Counted from the stretch's first letter, positions 8,940 to 17,670 are shown. The stretch: DNA of 40,430 nucleotides from an uncultured Lachnospiraceae bacterium (GCA_947382355.1 CANCYR010000029.1:1-40430); one strand, 5' to 3'. Notes: generated by a model not told the origin, from the sequence alone. Made by a program: numbers and translations.

Positions 8940-9554
8940 TTAAATGTCAATAATTTTGTCCGGCTGCTGTCCGTTGTGTGGTTTCCATTGACACCGGGTG
9001 ACTGCCATATTGGTAAAGACTGCTTTAAAGGAAGAGTCTTCCGGGGAACAGGCATAAATGCCGAATTGGATTTTTCCGTTTCCTTTCTGCATATGACAGA
9101 TTCGCATTTGTTGGAAATGGATGCCGTCTGCTGAAGATTCCAGACAATAATCGTCTTCTCTGCGGCTAAATCGATACCACATGGATTTTACAGAGGCATC
9201 GATTGCCGTTGTTGCCCAGTCTGAATAGCCCTGATTGGTTACCACGCTGCCTAAATGCTGGTATTTTTCATTTTCATATTCCACGGAAGCTTTTAGCCAG
9301 TTTTCACTGTCCAGATACATGACAATGCCGCATTGGTCAAAACGATGGCTGCTTTCTGCAAACTCTGTTTTCACCACAAAGCTGAAATATTTTTCTTCTG
9401 TTTCCATTTGAAATACCGGGGCATTGTCATTTTGGAAATGATAATAGGTTCTCTGCCATAAATCTGTATGGGGATTTGTAACAATTTCCACCTTGTCTTT
9501 ATCCATATGGTATTCTTTTGGTTCTCTGGTCCATTTTAATTTCTGTAAATCCAT
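8940..9554 (-). CDS. DUF1349 (concanavalin-like) protein
   Basis: The 204-residue product resembles the DUF1349 family, a lectin-like beta-sandwich related to yeast 'regulation of enolase 1'. Supporting features are the early KWTREPKEY, the ...TDLWQRTYYHFQNDNAPVF stretch, VVKTEF, DQCGIVMYLDSENWLKASVE, and MWYRFSRREDDYCLESSADG, in the order typical of the family. I start it at the ATG at 9554, which has AAGGAG. The frame is open about 66 codons upstream, but that part has no ribosome binding site and reads like a remnant. It is cytoplasmic (no signal peptide). Biochemical role unknown; a sugar-binding function is only inference. Confidence 0.8.
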   Translation of the reverse strand: MDLQKLKWTREPKEYHMDKDKVEIVTNPHTDLWQRTYYHFQNDNAPVFQMETEEKYFSFVVKTEFAESSHRFDQCGIVMYLDSENWLKASVEYENEKYQHLGSVVTNQGYSDWATTAIDASVKSMWYRFSRREDDYCLESSADGIHFQQMRICHMQKGNGKIQFGIYACSPEDSSFKAVFTNMAVTRCQWKPHNGQQPDKIIDI

Positions 9555-9946
9555 AATCTTCTCCTTTTCTATTTTGATTTTATATAGATAACTGTGAAAC
9601 ACCCTGCTGCTAAAATTATCTATTTGGGCTTTATATTTTACTAATTCCATTTCAATGCAATTCCAGATTTCTCTCAAACATTGATAGCTTTCTTTCGCCT
9701 CCAGCCTGACAGTTTGAAAGCCCAACCGGATTTCTTCCAGACTGTTTTGCATATGAAAAATCAGACAAATAAGGTGGCTGCTGCTTATTATTCTCTATGC
9801 CGATAGTTCTATTACATAATTTTCCGGCATTGACATCTGCCACTTCCAGCTCACAAACTACCTCTTCACCATCTTTATTCTTCCTCACTCAATATCCATA
9901 TTTGTTTGAGTGGTATTTCTGCCTCCAATCACATGCATCGTGTCAA
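9555..9946 (-). other. Gene-free stretch with possible decayed coding sequence
   Basis: About 390 bases between the helicase stop and the DUF1349 gene. Two overlapping minus-strand frames read like short protein pieces (for example EEIRLGFQTVRLEAKESYQC around 9660–9750, and KDGEEVVCELEVADVNAGKL around 9820–9880). Neither has a good start or a recognisable family. A frameshifted gene remnant is possible; I see no terminator or promoter of good quality. Confidence 0.35.
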
Positions 9947-12430
9947 CTATACTTCCCCGGCGTACCTCCTGCGATAATATTCCATAGTACGATATTCCAG
10001 AATATCCTTCATATGCTTCTTAAATGCTTCATTCACTATCACTTCTCCCAAATCATCCCTAACTGCAAGAACATAGCCCTCTTTCTCAATAAAGAAACCT
10101 TTTCCGGAAGCCTTTAGGAATTTAACAGGCATACTTTTTGCCTTGCTTAAATGTTGCCTATCCGTGATAGTTTTATAATCGGCATAGGATATGTCCGTAG
10201 AAAAGTCCTTCCAGTTCGTTCCATTATCAAAGAATTTTTTCCAGGCTGCCAATACCTCTTCCTCTTTAACTGCCAACAGCACATTACCATCATTATAAAA
10301 GCTATATAAAATCGGCATCTTATATACCTTCTGCATGTCTGTAGTTTCAATTAGCGACAAAAACTCTCTTCCGATTCCTGCATATACTTTCTTCTCATCC
10401 TCCGACAGTTCCTGCATTTCACTTAAAAATTCCATATATCTTCGGAACGGATTTTCCTTTGCATGCTTCATGCAATATTGATATACGTCGTCATCCATGT
10501 ATGTAAACAGTTCCATACGGCTAGGCACTTTACCATCCAGCAATTCCATCACCCTGTAAAATTCCTGCTTTATTCGCTCTCTGGCAGATACTGTTTTCTT
10601 ATCCAGTTCCTTAAACAAATCAATCAGTCTCATATCAAAATCCACGATACAGTCATCGGGATATTCCATATCGTAGTAATCATATGCTGCCTTTTCGCCA
10701 AAATTCTTTCCGCCACTTAGCAGCAGCGGCGCCTTTCCTGCTTTTTCATAATTCCCAATAAAATCCAGAACGTTTAAATACTCTTTTCCTTTACTGGTAC
10801 GGAGACCACGCCCTAATTGCTGTAAGAATACAATCGGCGATTCTGTTGGTCTTAAAAACATAACCATATCAACTGCAGCAATATCCACACCTTCGTTAAA
10901 CATATCTACCGAGAAGATTACCCTTATTTCCTGATTCTTCAGCTTTTTAATTGCCCTGTCTCTGTCTTCCGAAAATTCACCATTCCCATTGCTGTATACC
11001 GCAACAGACTTTATGCCTCTTTTGCAAAATTCCTTTGCCATTTCTTCTGCATGCTGTCTGGAACAGCAAAAGCCCAGAGCCCTCTTAGAGCGGTATTTCA
11101 TGTAATACTTATAAATCAAATCATAGCGTTTTACATTGCCAATGTAAGTTTCATTCAATTCTTTTTCATCATAATGCCCTTTTACAAGATGCAATGACGA
11201 GTAGTCTGTTTCATCATAAATACCGTAATAATGAAACGGAACCAATGCCCCTTTATTGATTGCTTCTTTTAAAGAAATCTCATACGGAACATTATAATCG
11301 CAGATTTCATAAATGTTTTTTCCATCCATTCTTTCAGGGGTAGCAGTCAGCCCCAGCAAAAACTGCGGCTTGAAATAATTTACAATCCTTTGATACTGGT
11401 CATTTACCGCATGATGAAATTCATCAATGACCATGTAATCAAAATAATCCGGCGCAAAAAAATCTTCCGTCAGATATTCATTTCTGCCAAGAGTTGCAAC
11501 AGAAGCAAAAATTACGGACTTATCGGTATCTTTCTGTTTTCCGTAAAAGAAACCATAATCTTCCGAATGCCTTACATTTTTAAAGGATACTGCCGCCTGC
11601 TTTAATATTTCCTCTCTGTGAGCCACAAATAATACACGCTCATACTTTACAGAATCAAATGCGGCCAGATATGTTTTTCCCACACCGGTAGCCGCCTGCA
11701 CCAATCCCTTTGTGGCGCCTTCCGCCCTGCTGTCTTCCAAAGCATATAACGCTTCTATCTGCGCCCCTCTTGGCTGAAGCAGCAGCTCAACCTTCGTATC
11801 AGCATCCTCTTCCAGATTATCATATTTTGCCAGGTCTTTTGATACTGCCGGCTTATGCCAGTTTTTAGAATATCTGGTGAGTTCGGCATCATCAATTATA
11901 ATAGAATGATTTTCAAACAGGTCCACAAACGTTTCATAAAACAAGCCAAAGTTTTTCTTATCTGCAAGACTGTTAAAACGATAATTCCACTCTATACCTG
12001 AAGTCAGGGCACTTTTTGAAATATTGGAAGAACCAATATATATTTCCCCTGCATTTTCATAGTGAAAGATATATGACTTGGGATGGAAGGAACGTTCTTT
12101 ATCATTATAAAATCTCAAATCCACCCCATTGCCTAATTCCTTTTTTATCAGGTACAAGGCTGACGGCTGAGTAATACCAAGATAATTTCCGGTAAGGATT
12201 CTTACCTGTACGCCACGCTCCAGCGCCGCCTTCAAATCCTTTAGAATCATTTTCACCCCAGATTCCATAAGAAAGGATACAATAATATCAATCTTACTTG
12301 CTTTTAACATGCTCATCTTCAACTGGTAATATAAAAATCGACTTCTATTTTTATCACCGGTCATAACATCCGTATATTCTATTTGTAATTCATTACTCTC
12401 TGTTTTTTCCGCAAAATCAGATTGAGCCAT
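9947..12430 (-). CDS. Phospholipase-D-like nuclease fused to SF2 helicase
   Basis: The 827-residue protein has an N-terminal PLD/HKD module (about 25–190) with H116-P-K118 followed by GSSNIS at 133–138. It then has a superfamily II helicase core: Walker A AATGVGKT at 246–253, DEFH at 336–339, TATP at 362–365, the second RecA domain with FSVDMFNEGVDI, and motif VI QQLGRGLR at 537–544. The last 230 residues may be a DUF3427-like tail. This resembles HKD-nuclease/helicase fusions in accessory and defence loci. Only one HKD half-motif is seen and its aspartate is not obvious, so nuclease activity would need a dimer or may be lost. The ATG at 12430 has a purine-rich GAGGGGAAGAG upstream and lies inside a 118-bp duplicated block. 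Confidence 0.88.
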   Translation of the reverse strand: MAQSDFAEKTESNELQIEYTDVMTGDKNRSRFLYYQLKMSMLKASKIDIIVSFLMESGVKMILKDLKAALERGVQVRILTGNYLGITQPSALYLIKKELGNGVDLRFYNDKERSFHPKSYIFHYENAGEIYIGSSNISKSALTSGIEWNYRFNSLADKKNFGLFYETFVDLFENHSIIIDDAELTRYSKNWHKPAVSKDLAKYDNLEEDADTKVELLLQPRGAQIEALYALEDSRAEGATKGLVQAATGVGKTYLAAFDSVKYERVLFVAHREEILKQAAVSFKNVRHSEDYGFFYGKQKDTDKSVIFASVATLGRNEYLTEDFFAPDYFDYMVIDEFHHAVNDQYQRIVNYFKPQFLLGLTATPERMDGKNIYEICDYNVPYEISLKEAINKGALVPFHYYGIYDETDYSSLHLVKGHYDEKELNETYIGNVKRYDLIYKYYMKYRSKRALGFCCSRQHAEEMAKEFCKRGIKSVAVYSNGNGEFSEDRDRAIKKLKNQEIRVIFSVDMFNEGVDIAAVDMVMFLRPTESPIVFLQQLGRGLRTSKGKEYLNVLDFIGNYEKAGKAPLLLSGGKNFGEKAAYDYYDMEYPDDCIVDFDMRLIDLFKELDKKTVSARERIKQEFYRVMELLDGKVPSRMELFTYMDDDVYQYCMKHAKENPFRRYMEFLSEMQELSEDEKKVYAGIGREFLSLIETTDMQKVYKMPILYSFYNDGNVLLAVKEEEVLAAWKKFFDNGTNWKDFSTDISYADYKTITDRQHLSKAKSMPVKFLKASGKGFFIEKEGYVLAVRDDLGEVIVNEAFKKHMKDILEYRTMEYYRRRYAGEV

Positions 12431-12520
12431 TTCTCTTCCCCTCTTCCCGGCCGTACATCAGAAGTTGTCCATTACTCTTCCACTTCCAGACCATCTATTC
12501 CGCTTAAAAATTCCGCAAAT
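12403..12520. repeat. 118-bp direct repeat, copy A (at helicase start)
   Basis: Matches 14108–14225 without gaps, 112 of 118 positions by eye. It carries the helicase start and a copy of the methyltransferase 3' end. In this copy the methyltransferase frame is broken: the CAA codon after VEE is TAA. Confidence 0.9.
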
Positions 12521-12543
12521 GTCTTTGAGATAATACTGTTAGA

Positions 12544-13749
12544 TTATTTATTTTTTTGTTGTAGCTTCAAGATATATTCTTCTTCTGCTTGTTCTAATCG
12601 TTTCTGAATGGCTTCCTCTGATGGTAATTGTGATTTTATCTCTTTCAATCGAACATTATCATATGTTGCAACTCCCATAGGCGTTTCAATTCCCTGAAAA
12701 GCCCACTGAACCTCTGTCTGATCCTTATCTTTACATATCAGTAATCCAATTGTTGGATTATCGGTATCTGATTTCATCAACTGATTTACTGCATTTACAT
12801 AAAAATTCAGCTTCCCGGCAAATTCCGGTTCAAATGATACAGCTTTTAGCTCGACAACTATATAGCATCGAAGCTTAATATGATAAAAAAGCATATCAAT
12901 TTTTCTTGTTTTACCCGCAACTATTATTTCTTTCTATCTTCCTATAAAAGCAAACCCTGAGCCAAGCTCAAGCAAAAAGCGTGTAATATTCTGCTCAAGT
13001 GCTTCTTCCAGCTCTTCTTCGTTATAACCTGCTGGTAGTGATACAAAACCGAAATCATAAGTATCTTTTACGATTTCCTGTGCAAGTTTTCCCTGTATCG
13101 CAGGAAGCTTATCTGCAAAATTTGTAAGTGCATTTCCTGATGATTGGTATAAACCGACTTTTATACAATCAACAAGTACGCTTCTGCTCCAGCTTTCTTC
13201 TATCGTTTTTCTTACATAAAACAACGCTTCTTCTATTGTTTTGCATTTAGTAACAATTTCCACATGGTGTCTCCATGGTACAAATCCAAAAACAGTTGGA
13301 AATTCTATTTCTGCACCAGCTTGGTGCAGTTTTTGCTTTTCAGTAATTTCTGCACCGACCTGTTGCAGTTTTAGACTGTTTAAATCAAGACTATTCTCAA
13401 TAGTATGAGCAAGTTCTGAAAACGTATCACTGGAAGAATAGAACAAGTACCACTTTTTCATATTCCATAAATTTCTTGCAGAAAAGCCTTTCACTTCAGG
13501 AAACTCATTTTGCAAGTCAAGACTTAACCGTTCAACAATACCTTTCCCCCATTTTTCTTCTGCTTTTCTTTCTACTAAATCCCGTCCCAACTGCCAGTTG
13601 AATAAAAGCTGTTCTGTATTTACTTTAACAGCTGCTTTTATCTGTGTGGATATATAACGTTGTTTCACATCATGAATCCAATTTACATAATCAGAATCCA
13701 AACTTATATCATGTGATTTCACAATACGAGGTTGTGTATCTTTAGACAT
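12544..13749 (-). pseudogene. YhcG/DUF1016 PD-(D/E)xK nuclease gene, interrupted by an in-frame amber codon
   Basis: The frame from the ATG at 13749 (AAGGGG upstream) encodes a DUF1016 N-terminal domain (YVNWIHDVKQRYISTQIKAAVKVN...LSLDLQNEFPEVKGFSARNL) and ends at TAG (12934–12936) after LGSGFAFIGR. The same frame continues directly with KEIIVAGKTRKIDMLFYH and the nuclease core VVELKAVSFEPEFAGKLNFY, to a stop at 12544. No bases are lost: one glutamine-to-amber change splits a protein of about 401 residues. The active-site aspartate (RKID) and E-x-K (VELK) all lie after the stop. Restarting at the ATG at 12894 would omit the aspartate. Full-length relatives often lie in restriction-modification loci. 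Translational read-through is the alternative. Confidence 0.85.
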
Positions 13750-13849
13750 ATTGTTCCCCTTTTCTTCAAGGTTTTTCATTATAAAAATTTTTAAAATCGG
13801 TGTGCAGAACTAATAACAACACTCCCATTAATATAACACAAAAAGCATT

Positions 13850-13877
13850 ATTATACTACTGAATGATTTTCTTTACA
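13850..13877 (-). promoter_or_regulatory. Possible promoter of the DUF1016 gene
   Basis: Minus strand: -35 TGTAAA (13872–13877), 16-bp spacer, -10 TATAAT (13850–13855). It lies at the end of the transposase fragment, about 100 bases before the start codon. Confidence 0.45.
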
Positions 13878-14104
13878 GCTTTGAAAGGCAGATTAATATC
13901 GTTGACGGATTCTGCATACCCTGACGTTTCCTTTTCTGGGATTCTTTCATATTCCTCCGTAATGCTTGGAATGCTTCCTGTTTTATACCAGATAATGAAT
14001 TCCCACCCGTTTTCCCGGCAGATGTCCATTACTGGTTCTAACCATATTACACTCCATGACGGGGCTATTTTCCAGCTTTCTGAGAATTCTCTCTTGTGCT
14101 CTGC
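13856..14104 (-). pseudogene. DDE transposase fragment
   Basis: Directly after the methyltransferase stop the same frame reads about 83 codons, including WLEPVMDICRENGWEFIIWY, KTGSIPSITEEYERIPEKE and TSGYAESVNDI, then TAG at 13856–13858. This matches, from memory, the central part of an IS4/IS1182-like DDE transposase (…ENGWDFIIRYKxGSIP…). There is no start codon, no N-terminal part, and no C-terminal catalytic region, so it is a remnant. No terminal inverted repeats are visible. It suggests that an insertion element helped shape this island. Confidence 0.6.
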
Positions 14105-14698
14105 TCATTTTTTCCGCAAAATCAGATTGAGCCATTTCTCTTCCCCTCTTCCCGGCCGTACATCAGAAGTTGTCCATTGCTCTTCCACTTCCAAACCATC
14201 TGTTCCACTTAAAAATTTTGCAAATTTCTCTTCTGTCATATCTGTGAAAAATCGTCCGTTTCTTTCACCTGCAAAGGTTCCATATTTAAAAGATGTATAG
14301 ACAATCCCATTCTCCTTTAATGCAATTACCATTTTTCTCATTACCTGAGCCAGTTCGTCAATGGGTAAATGCAAAATTGAAGAACATGCCCAGATGCCAT
14401 CATACCTGTTTACTTCCGATAGTTCCTGAAAAAGCATATTTTTCACTTCCATTTCAGTGTATCTACTGGCTAACTTACACAATTCTTTGGATCCATCAAC
14501 TGCATCCACATAATAATCCTGTTCCATGAAAAATTTTGTGTCCCGTCCGGAGCCACAGCCAAAATCAAGTATATAAGAACCTTTTGGCAATTTTTCTAAA
14601 AAATGCTCTTGCATGGCTGTAAATTCAACATTTACTGTGCTTTTATAAAATTGTTCCGCATGGCTGTCATAGTAGCCAAGAGTATTGTGGTATTCCAT
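14105..14698 (-). CDS. Class I SAM-dependent methyltransferase
   Basis: The 197-residue product has the Rossmann-fold motif I ILDFGCGSGRDTKFF (about residues 43–57), an acidic loop at DAVDGS, and the later WACSSILHLP. It resembles TehB-like small-molecule methyltransferases; the NPPY motif of DNA adenine methyltransferases is absent. The ATG at 14698 has AAAAGGAAT upstream, directly preceded by three 12-bp tandem repeats. Its last 38 codons lie in a block that is duplicated at the helicase start. Substrate unknown. Its position upstream of a PLD/helicase gene suggests the two were once adjacent and partly overlapping, now separated by the transposase and DUF1016 material (inference). Confidence 0.88.
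   Translation of the reverse strand: MEYHNTLGYYDSHAEQFYKSTVNVEFTAMQEHFLEKLPKGSYILDFGCGSGRDTKFFMEQDYYVDAVDGSKELCKLASRYTEMEVKNMLFQELSEVNRYDGIWACSSILHLPIDELAQVMRKMVIALKENGIVYTSFKYGTFAGERNGRFFTDMTEEKFAKFLSGTDGLEVEEQWTTSDVRPGRGEEKWLNLILRKK
14108..14225. repeat. 118-bp direct repeat, copy B (3' end of methyltransferase)
   Basis: Same block as 12403–12520, with six mismatches by eye. Here the methyltransferase frame is intact to its stop codon. The helicase-type start MAQSDFAEK is also present in the other frame but soon leads to a stop. Confidence 0.9.
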
Positions 14699-14708
14699 AA
14701 TATTCCTT

Positions 14709-14744
14709 TTTCTTATATATTTTCTTATATATTTTCTTATATAT
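14709..14744. repeat. Three perfect 12-bp tandem repeats upstream of the methyltransferase
   Basis: TTTCTTATATAT (plus strand) occurs three times in a row at 14709–14744, followed by a degenerate fourth unit. The array ends exactly where the methyltransferase ribosome binding site begins. Confidence 0.95.
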
Positions 14745-14946
14745 TCTCTTATCTTTCAATCACTACAGTATCGTCAGCCCGCATTCCATCACTACACATA
14801 TACATACCCACCCAAAAGGGTTCTTCAAAAAACACTGTCGTCTTTCCGGCATTTTGTCTCCGACAGTTCCGCCTAAAAATAATTATCTTTGCCACTATAC
14901 ATTACCGCATAACCGCTTATTTTACCATTCCTGACAGCACTGTTTC

Positions 14947-17166
14947 TCAATCATCAATATAAAAAGGCACATCGCTCACCTTAAGCTCACCATCATAATC
15001 ATAGCCAAACGAAATCTGACAGCCGGAAATCTCCTCTTCCCCAAGCTCCCCTGCCCGATACTCTTTTTCCCTTGCATGGAAATAGCAAAACTCTTCTGCC
15101 GATTCCCCCCATTTATCATGAATCAATTCTTTTCCCGTTGCTAAATTCCTCTTCCATATGCCGGGCTTTTTTCCTTTTGCAGCCATATAAAACACATGCC
15201 CATCCATGACACCGCATAAAAGCCCTGGAATGTCCTCCACATACTGGGGACCTCCGGTGAAATCCGGCCGGATACGGCACAGTGGTTTTGGGAACTCGTT
15301 AGCATTGGTCCATCCGTTATAGTAAATCCACCCGTCATCTTCGCAGAGCCCTTCAGTGACGTGGTACAAAATCGTATCTGCCGTCCTCCTGTCGCTGCCG
15401 TCCATGGCAATGCTTACCAGCACCGGGTCTTTTATTCCGATAATGTCCGCCGTAGGCGCTGCCTTATAAACAATGCGGCCTTCTGAAAAAAGCACCGGAC
15501 ATTCCCACCAGGTAGCTTCATATATCAGGTCCTCTAAAACCTGCCTTTCTTCTCCCTTATACCGGGTCAAAAGCAAGGGACCTATTGCTGTGGCTGCTTC
15601 CCAAAGACGGCTTTCCTTATTCTTGTCTTCTTCCATAAAATAATGCCATCCTTCTTCATCCTGATATAAATATCTTTTTCCTACAAATCTTACCCGCTCT
15701 CCCACGATTGTTCTTAAACCGGCAGAAGAGGAATGGGAAGACAATTCTGCCATTTTTTCCGCAACAGAACCGGAAAGCTTTTCACTTTGGGCTAAAGCCT
15801 CTGCCTGAATCCGCTCATTCATTTTTCCGCCCATATGTTTTTCCGCCTTCATGCCTTCTCCATCTTCTCTGGCAGGGTTTTCCATAAGGCCATCCTTAGA
15901 TAACCTATCCTCAGATGTAACAAATGCCACAAACAGGCTTACCGCTAAAAGAATCCCAATGCCAAAAGCTGTTGCTAGAAGCCCTCTTTTCTTTCCTGCT
16001 GAAAAAATATTGGCAAACCGTTCCTTTAACATATTTCCATCCTTGGAAAATTCACTGGTACATAAAATACGGGCTCTGCCGCCGTTAGCTGCACAGGCAA
16101 GGAGAGTCTTACCGTACCGCTTTTTTTCTTCTTTGGTAAAATCTTTTACTACATCACTGTCGCATAAAAGCTCCATATCCTTTGATGCCTGCCGAATCAT
16201 AAGTCTCACAAGTGGATTGAACCAGTGGACAGTTCCTGCTGCTGTCAGCAAAAGCTTTACCCATAGGTCTTTCCTTCTGTAGTGGATAAATTCATGTTGC
16301 AAAATAAACTCTAACTGTTCCCGGCTGTATTCCCGGCAAGGAAGGAGAATCTGCGGCTTTCTGATTCCAACCAGCATAGGCGCACTGATGACAGGAGAAG
16401 TATATACAAAAAGATGCTCCTTTTTTGTAAGAAAAGACTTTGTTTTTTCCACATTTCGGCAAAAACTCCTGTAGCATATAACCTGCCATACCAAAAGCGC
16501 TGTCACACCTGCTGCCCACAAAACTGCTGCCCACTGTAAAATCAAACGAAGAGCTTTTGTGCCGTCTGTCTCTGCTGCATCAGACTCTCCTGTCCGGGAA
16601 TCTTCTGTCGGTAACATTTTTTCTGTTGCTGATTGGTTTTCTGCCGGTAACATTTTCTCTGTCACCGATTCTGTTTCTTCCTGCGACTTTTCCTCTGCCT
16701 CCAATTGTATTCCTTCCGGCAGTTTTTTCTCTGCCAACGATTCTGTTCCTTCCGACAGCTTTTTCTCTGCTGGCGATTGCTTTTCTTCCGTTAATTTTTT
16801 CTCTGCTGCCGTTTTTTCTCCTGCTGCCAGATTTGCCTCTTCCTTTTCATTCAAAAAAGCCTTGTCAGATATATTCTCCATTTGTTCCGAACGTATGGCT
16901 GATCCACTTTGCTCTGCCTGAATCCCCGCCGGAACGGAAATAACAACTGCCTGACCGGGAATGGAAATATCAAAAGGCAGAACAAGCCGTATGGCAAGGA
17001 CTGCCCAGAGCAGGTATCTCCAGAAAACTGTATGCCTCTTTAAAAGCAAAGGAGACACTGCAAATAAGAGTAAAATCCCTGCGCCGGACAATATGGATAT
17101 TTTTAGCACCTGAAGAAACAGGCTTAAAATTCCGTTTAAAACCCCGTTTAAAATTGAAATCCCCAT
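14947..17166 (-). CDS. BlaR1/MecR1-family M56 sensor-protease with beta-propeller-like external domain
   Basis: The 739-residue membrane protein is the signal-sensing partner of the adjacent BlaI repressor. Two N-terminal membrane helices (about 15–68) lead into a charged insert (119–190) built of about six 12-residue repeats of the AEKKLxExxxS type. Two more helices and the M56 metalloprotease motif HEFIH at 291–295 follow, then a membrane anchor at about 393–412. The external C-terminal part (450–739) has no penicillin-binding SxxK. It instead has repeated YLYQDEEGWHYF, GWIYYNGW and HVFYMAAKGKKPGIW units like DUF5050-type propellers. The ligand is therefore probably not a beta-lactam (inference). 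The ATG at 17166 has AAGGAGG; blaI lies 12 bases upstream. Confidence 0.88.
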   Translation of the reverse strand: MGISILNGVLNGILSLFLQVLKISILSGAGILLLFAVSPLLLKRHTVFWRYLLWAVLAIRLVLPFDISIPGQAVVISVPAGIQAEQSGSAIRSEQMENISDKAFLNEKEEANLAAGEKTAAEKKLTEEKQSPAEKKLSEGTESLAEKKLPEGIQLEAEEKSQEETESVTEKMLPAENQSATEKMLPTEDSRTGESDAAETDGTKALRLILQWAAVLWAAGVTALLVWQVICYRSFCRNVEKTKSFLTKKEHLFVYTSPVISAPMLVGIRKPQILLPCREYSREQLEFILQHEFIHYRRKDLWVKLLLTAAGTVHWFNPLVRLMIRQASKDMELLCDSDVVKDFTKEEKKRYGKTLLACAANGGRARILCTSEFSKDGNMLKERFANIFSAGKKRGLLATAFGIGILLAVSLFVAFVTSEDRLSKDGLMENPAREDGEGMKAEKHMGGKMNERIQAEALAQSEKLSGSVAEKMAELSSHSSSAGLRTIVGERVRFVGKRYLYQDEEGWHYFMEEDKNKESRLWEAATAIGPLLLTRYKGEERQVLEDLIYEATWWECPVLFSEGRIVYKAAPTADIIGIKDPVLVSIAMDGSDRRTADTILYHVTEGLCEDDGWIYYNGWTNANEFPKPLCRIRPDFTGGPQYVEDIPGLLCGVMDGHVFYMAAKGKKPGIWKRNLATGKELIHDKWGESAEEFCYFHAREKEYRAGELGEEEISGCQISFGYDYDGELKVSDVPFYIDD
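16594..16825. repeat. 36-bp imperfect tandem repeats inside the BlaR1 gene
   Basis: About six degenerate in-frame copies of a 36-bp unit encode the 12-residue repeats at residues 119–190. Later units diverge (EKKL becomes EKML). Confidence 0.8.
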
Positions 17167-17178
17167 AAGTCCTCCTTC

Positions 17179-17547
17179 CTACAGGCTGTCCAGATAATCC
17201 TTAAGCTCCTTTATCTGGTCTTTGGAAAGCCTGTTTCCATCATATAAAGCTGCTACAAACTTTTTAACGGAGCTGCCGTAAAGTCTCTTTAAAATAGAAC
17301 TGCTCTCCTGTTCCAGATAATCCTTTTCCTCCACAATGGGAAAATAACAGTTATTCCGCCCTTCCTTTTCCACCCGGACAAATCCCTTTTCCTCCAGTCG
17401 GGACAAAAAGGACAATACGGTAGTTTTGGAAAGCTTTCTCTTTTGGGGAAGCTTTTCTTCTATTTCCGTTCGTGTCATGGGAGCATCCGCCTGCCAGAGA
17501 ATCATCATCAGTTCCAGTTCTGAATTGGGTAAGGTTTTATATTCCAT
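17179..17547 (-). CDS. BlaI/MecI-family repressor (left pair)
   Basis: The product is a winged-helix repressor that in this family is cleaved after BlaR1 activation. About 122 residues: the N-terminal LPNSELELMMILWQADAPMTRTEIEEKL and the recognition part LSKTTVLSFLSRLEEKGFV, then the wing VRVEKEGRNNCYFPIV, and a C-terminal dimerisation helix pair. I start it at the ATG at 17547 (MEYKTLP), with GGAAG upstream. It is the first gene of a blaI–blaR1 operon with its own promoter and a TTCGGC-type operator. It is clearly distinct from the second BlaI at 17811. Confidence 0.93.
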   Translation of the reverse strand: MEYKTLPNSELELMMILWQADAPMTRTEIEEKLPQKRKLSKTTVLSFLSRLEEKGFVRVEKEGRNNCYFPIVEEKDYLEQESSSILKRLYGSSVKKFVAALYDGNRLSKDQIKELKDYLDSL

Positions 17548-17612
17548 CCTGCTTCCTTTCTGCACTGTTATGAATTGCTGTGCTGTTTTTTGTTTTTTCT
17601 CATGATTTCTAT

Positions 17613-17632
17613 TATTCGGCTTTTGCCGAATA
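17613..17632. promoter_or_regulatory. Inverted-repeat operator of the left blaI–blaR1 operon
   Basis: TATTCGGCTTTTGCCGAATA has perfect 8-bp arms and a four-base loop. It lies immediately downstream of the -10 box. A further half-site GCCGAA (17653–17658) lies inside the promoter spacer. The sequence differs from the TACA/TGTA operator used by the right pair. Confidence 0.7.
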
Positions 17633-17641
17633 TTTGTTTAT

Positions 17642-17670
17642 ATTCTACATCTGCCGAACATAAAAGTCAA
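17642..17670 (-). promoter_or_regulatory. Sigma-A promoter of the left blaI–blaR1 operon
   Basis: Minus strand: -35 TTGACT (17665–17670), 17-bp spacer containing TTCGGC, -10 TAGAAT (17642–17647). Confidence 0.8.

Noticed and set aside
12544-12894. Separate 116-residue gene for the DUF1016 C-terminal half
   Set aside because: It is in frame with the upstream part and starts at an internal methionine without a ribosome binding site; the active-site aspartate lies before it. Better described as part of one interrupted gene.
14603-14962. 119-codon plus-strand frame with SYIFSYIFSYIF
   Set aside because: It is the translation of the 12-bp tandem repeat and the antisense of the methyltransferase start.
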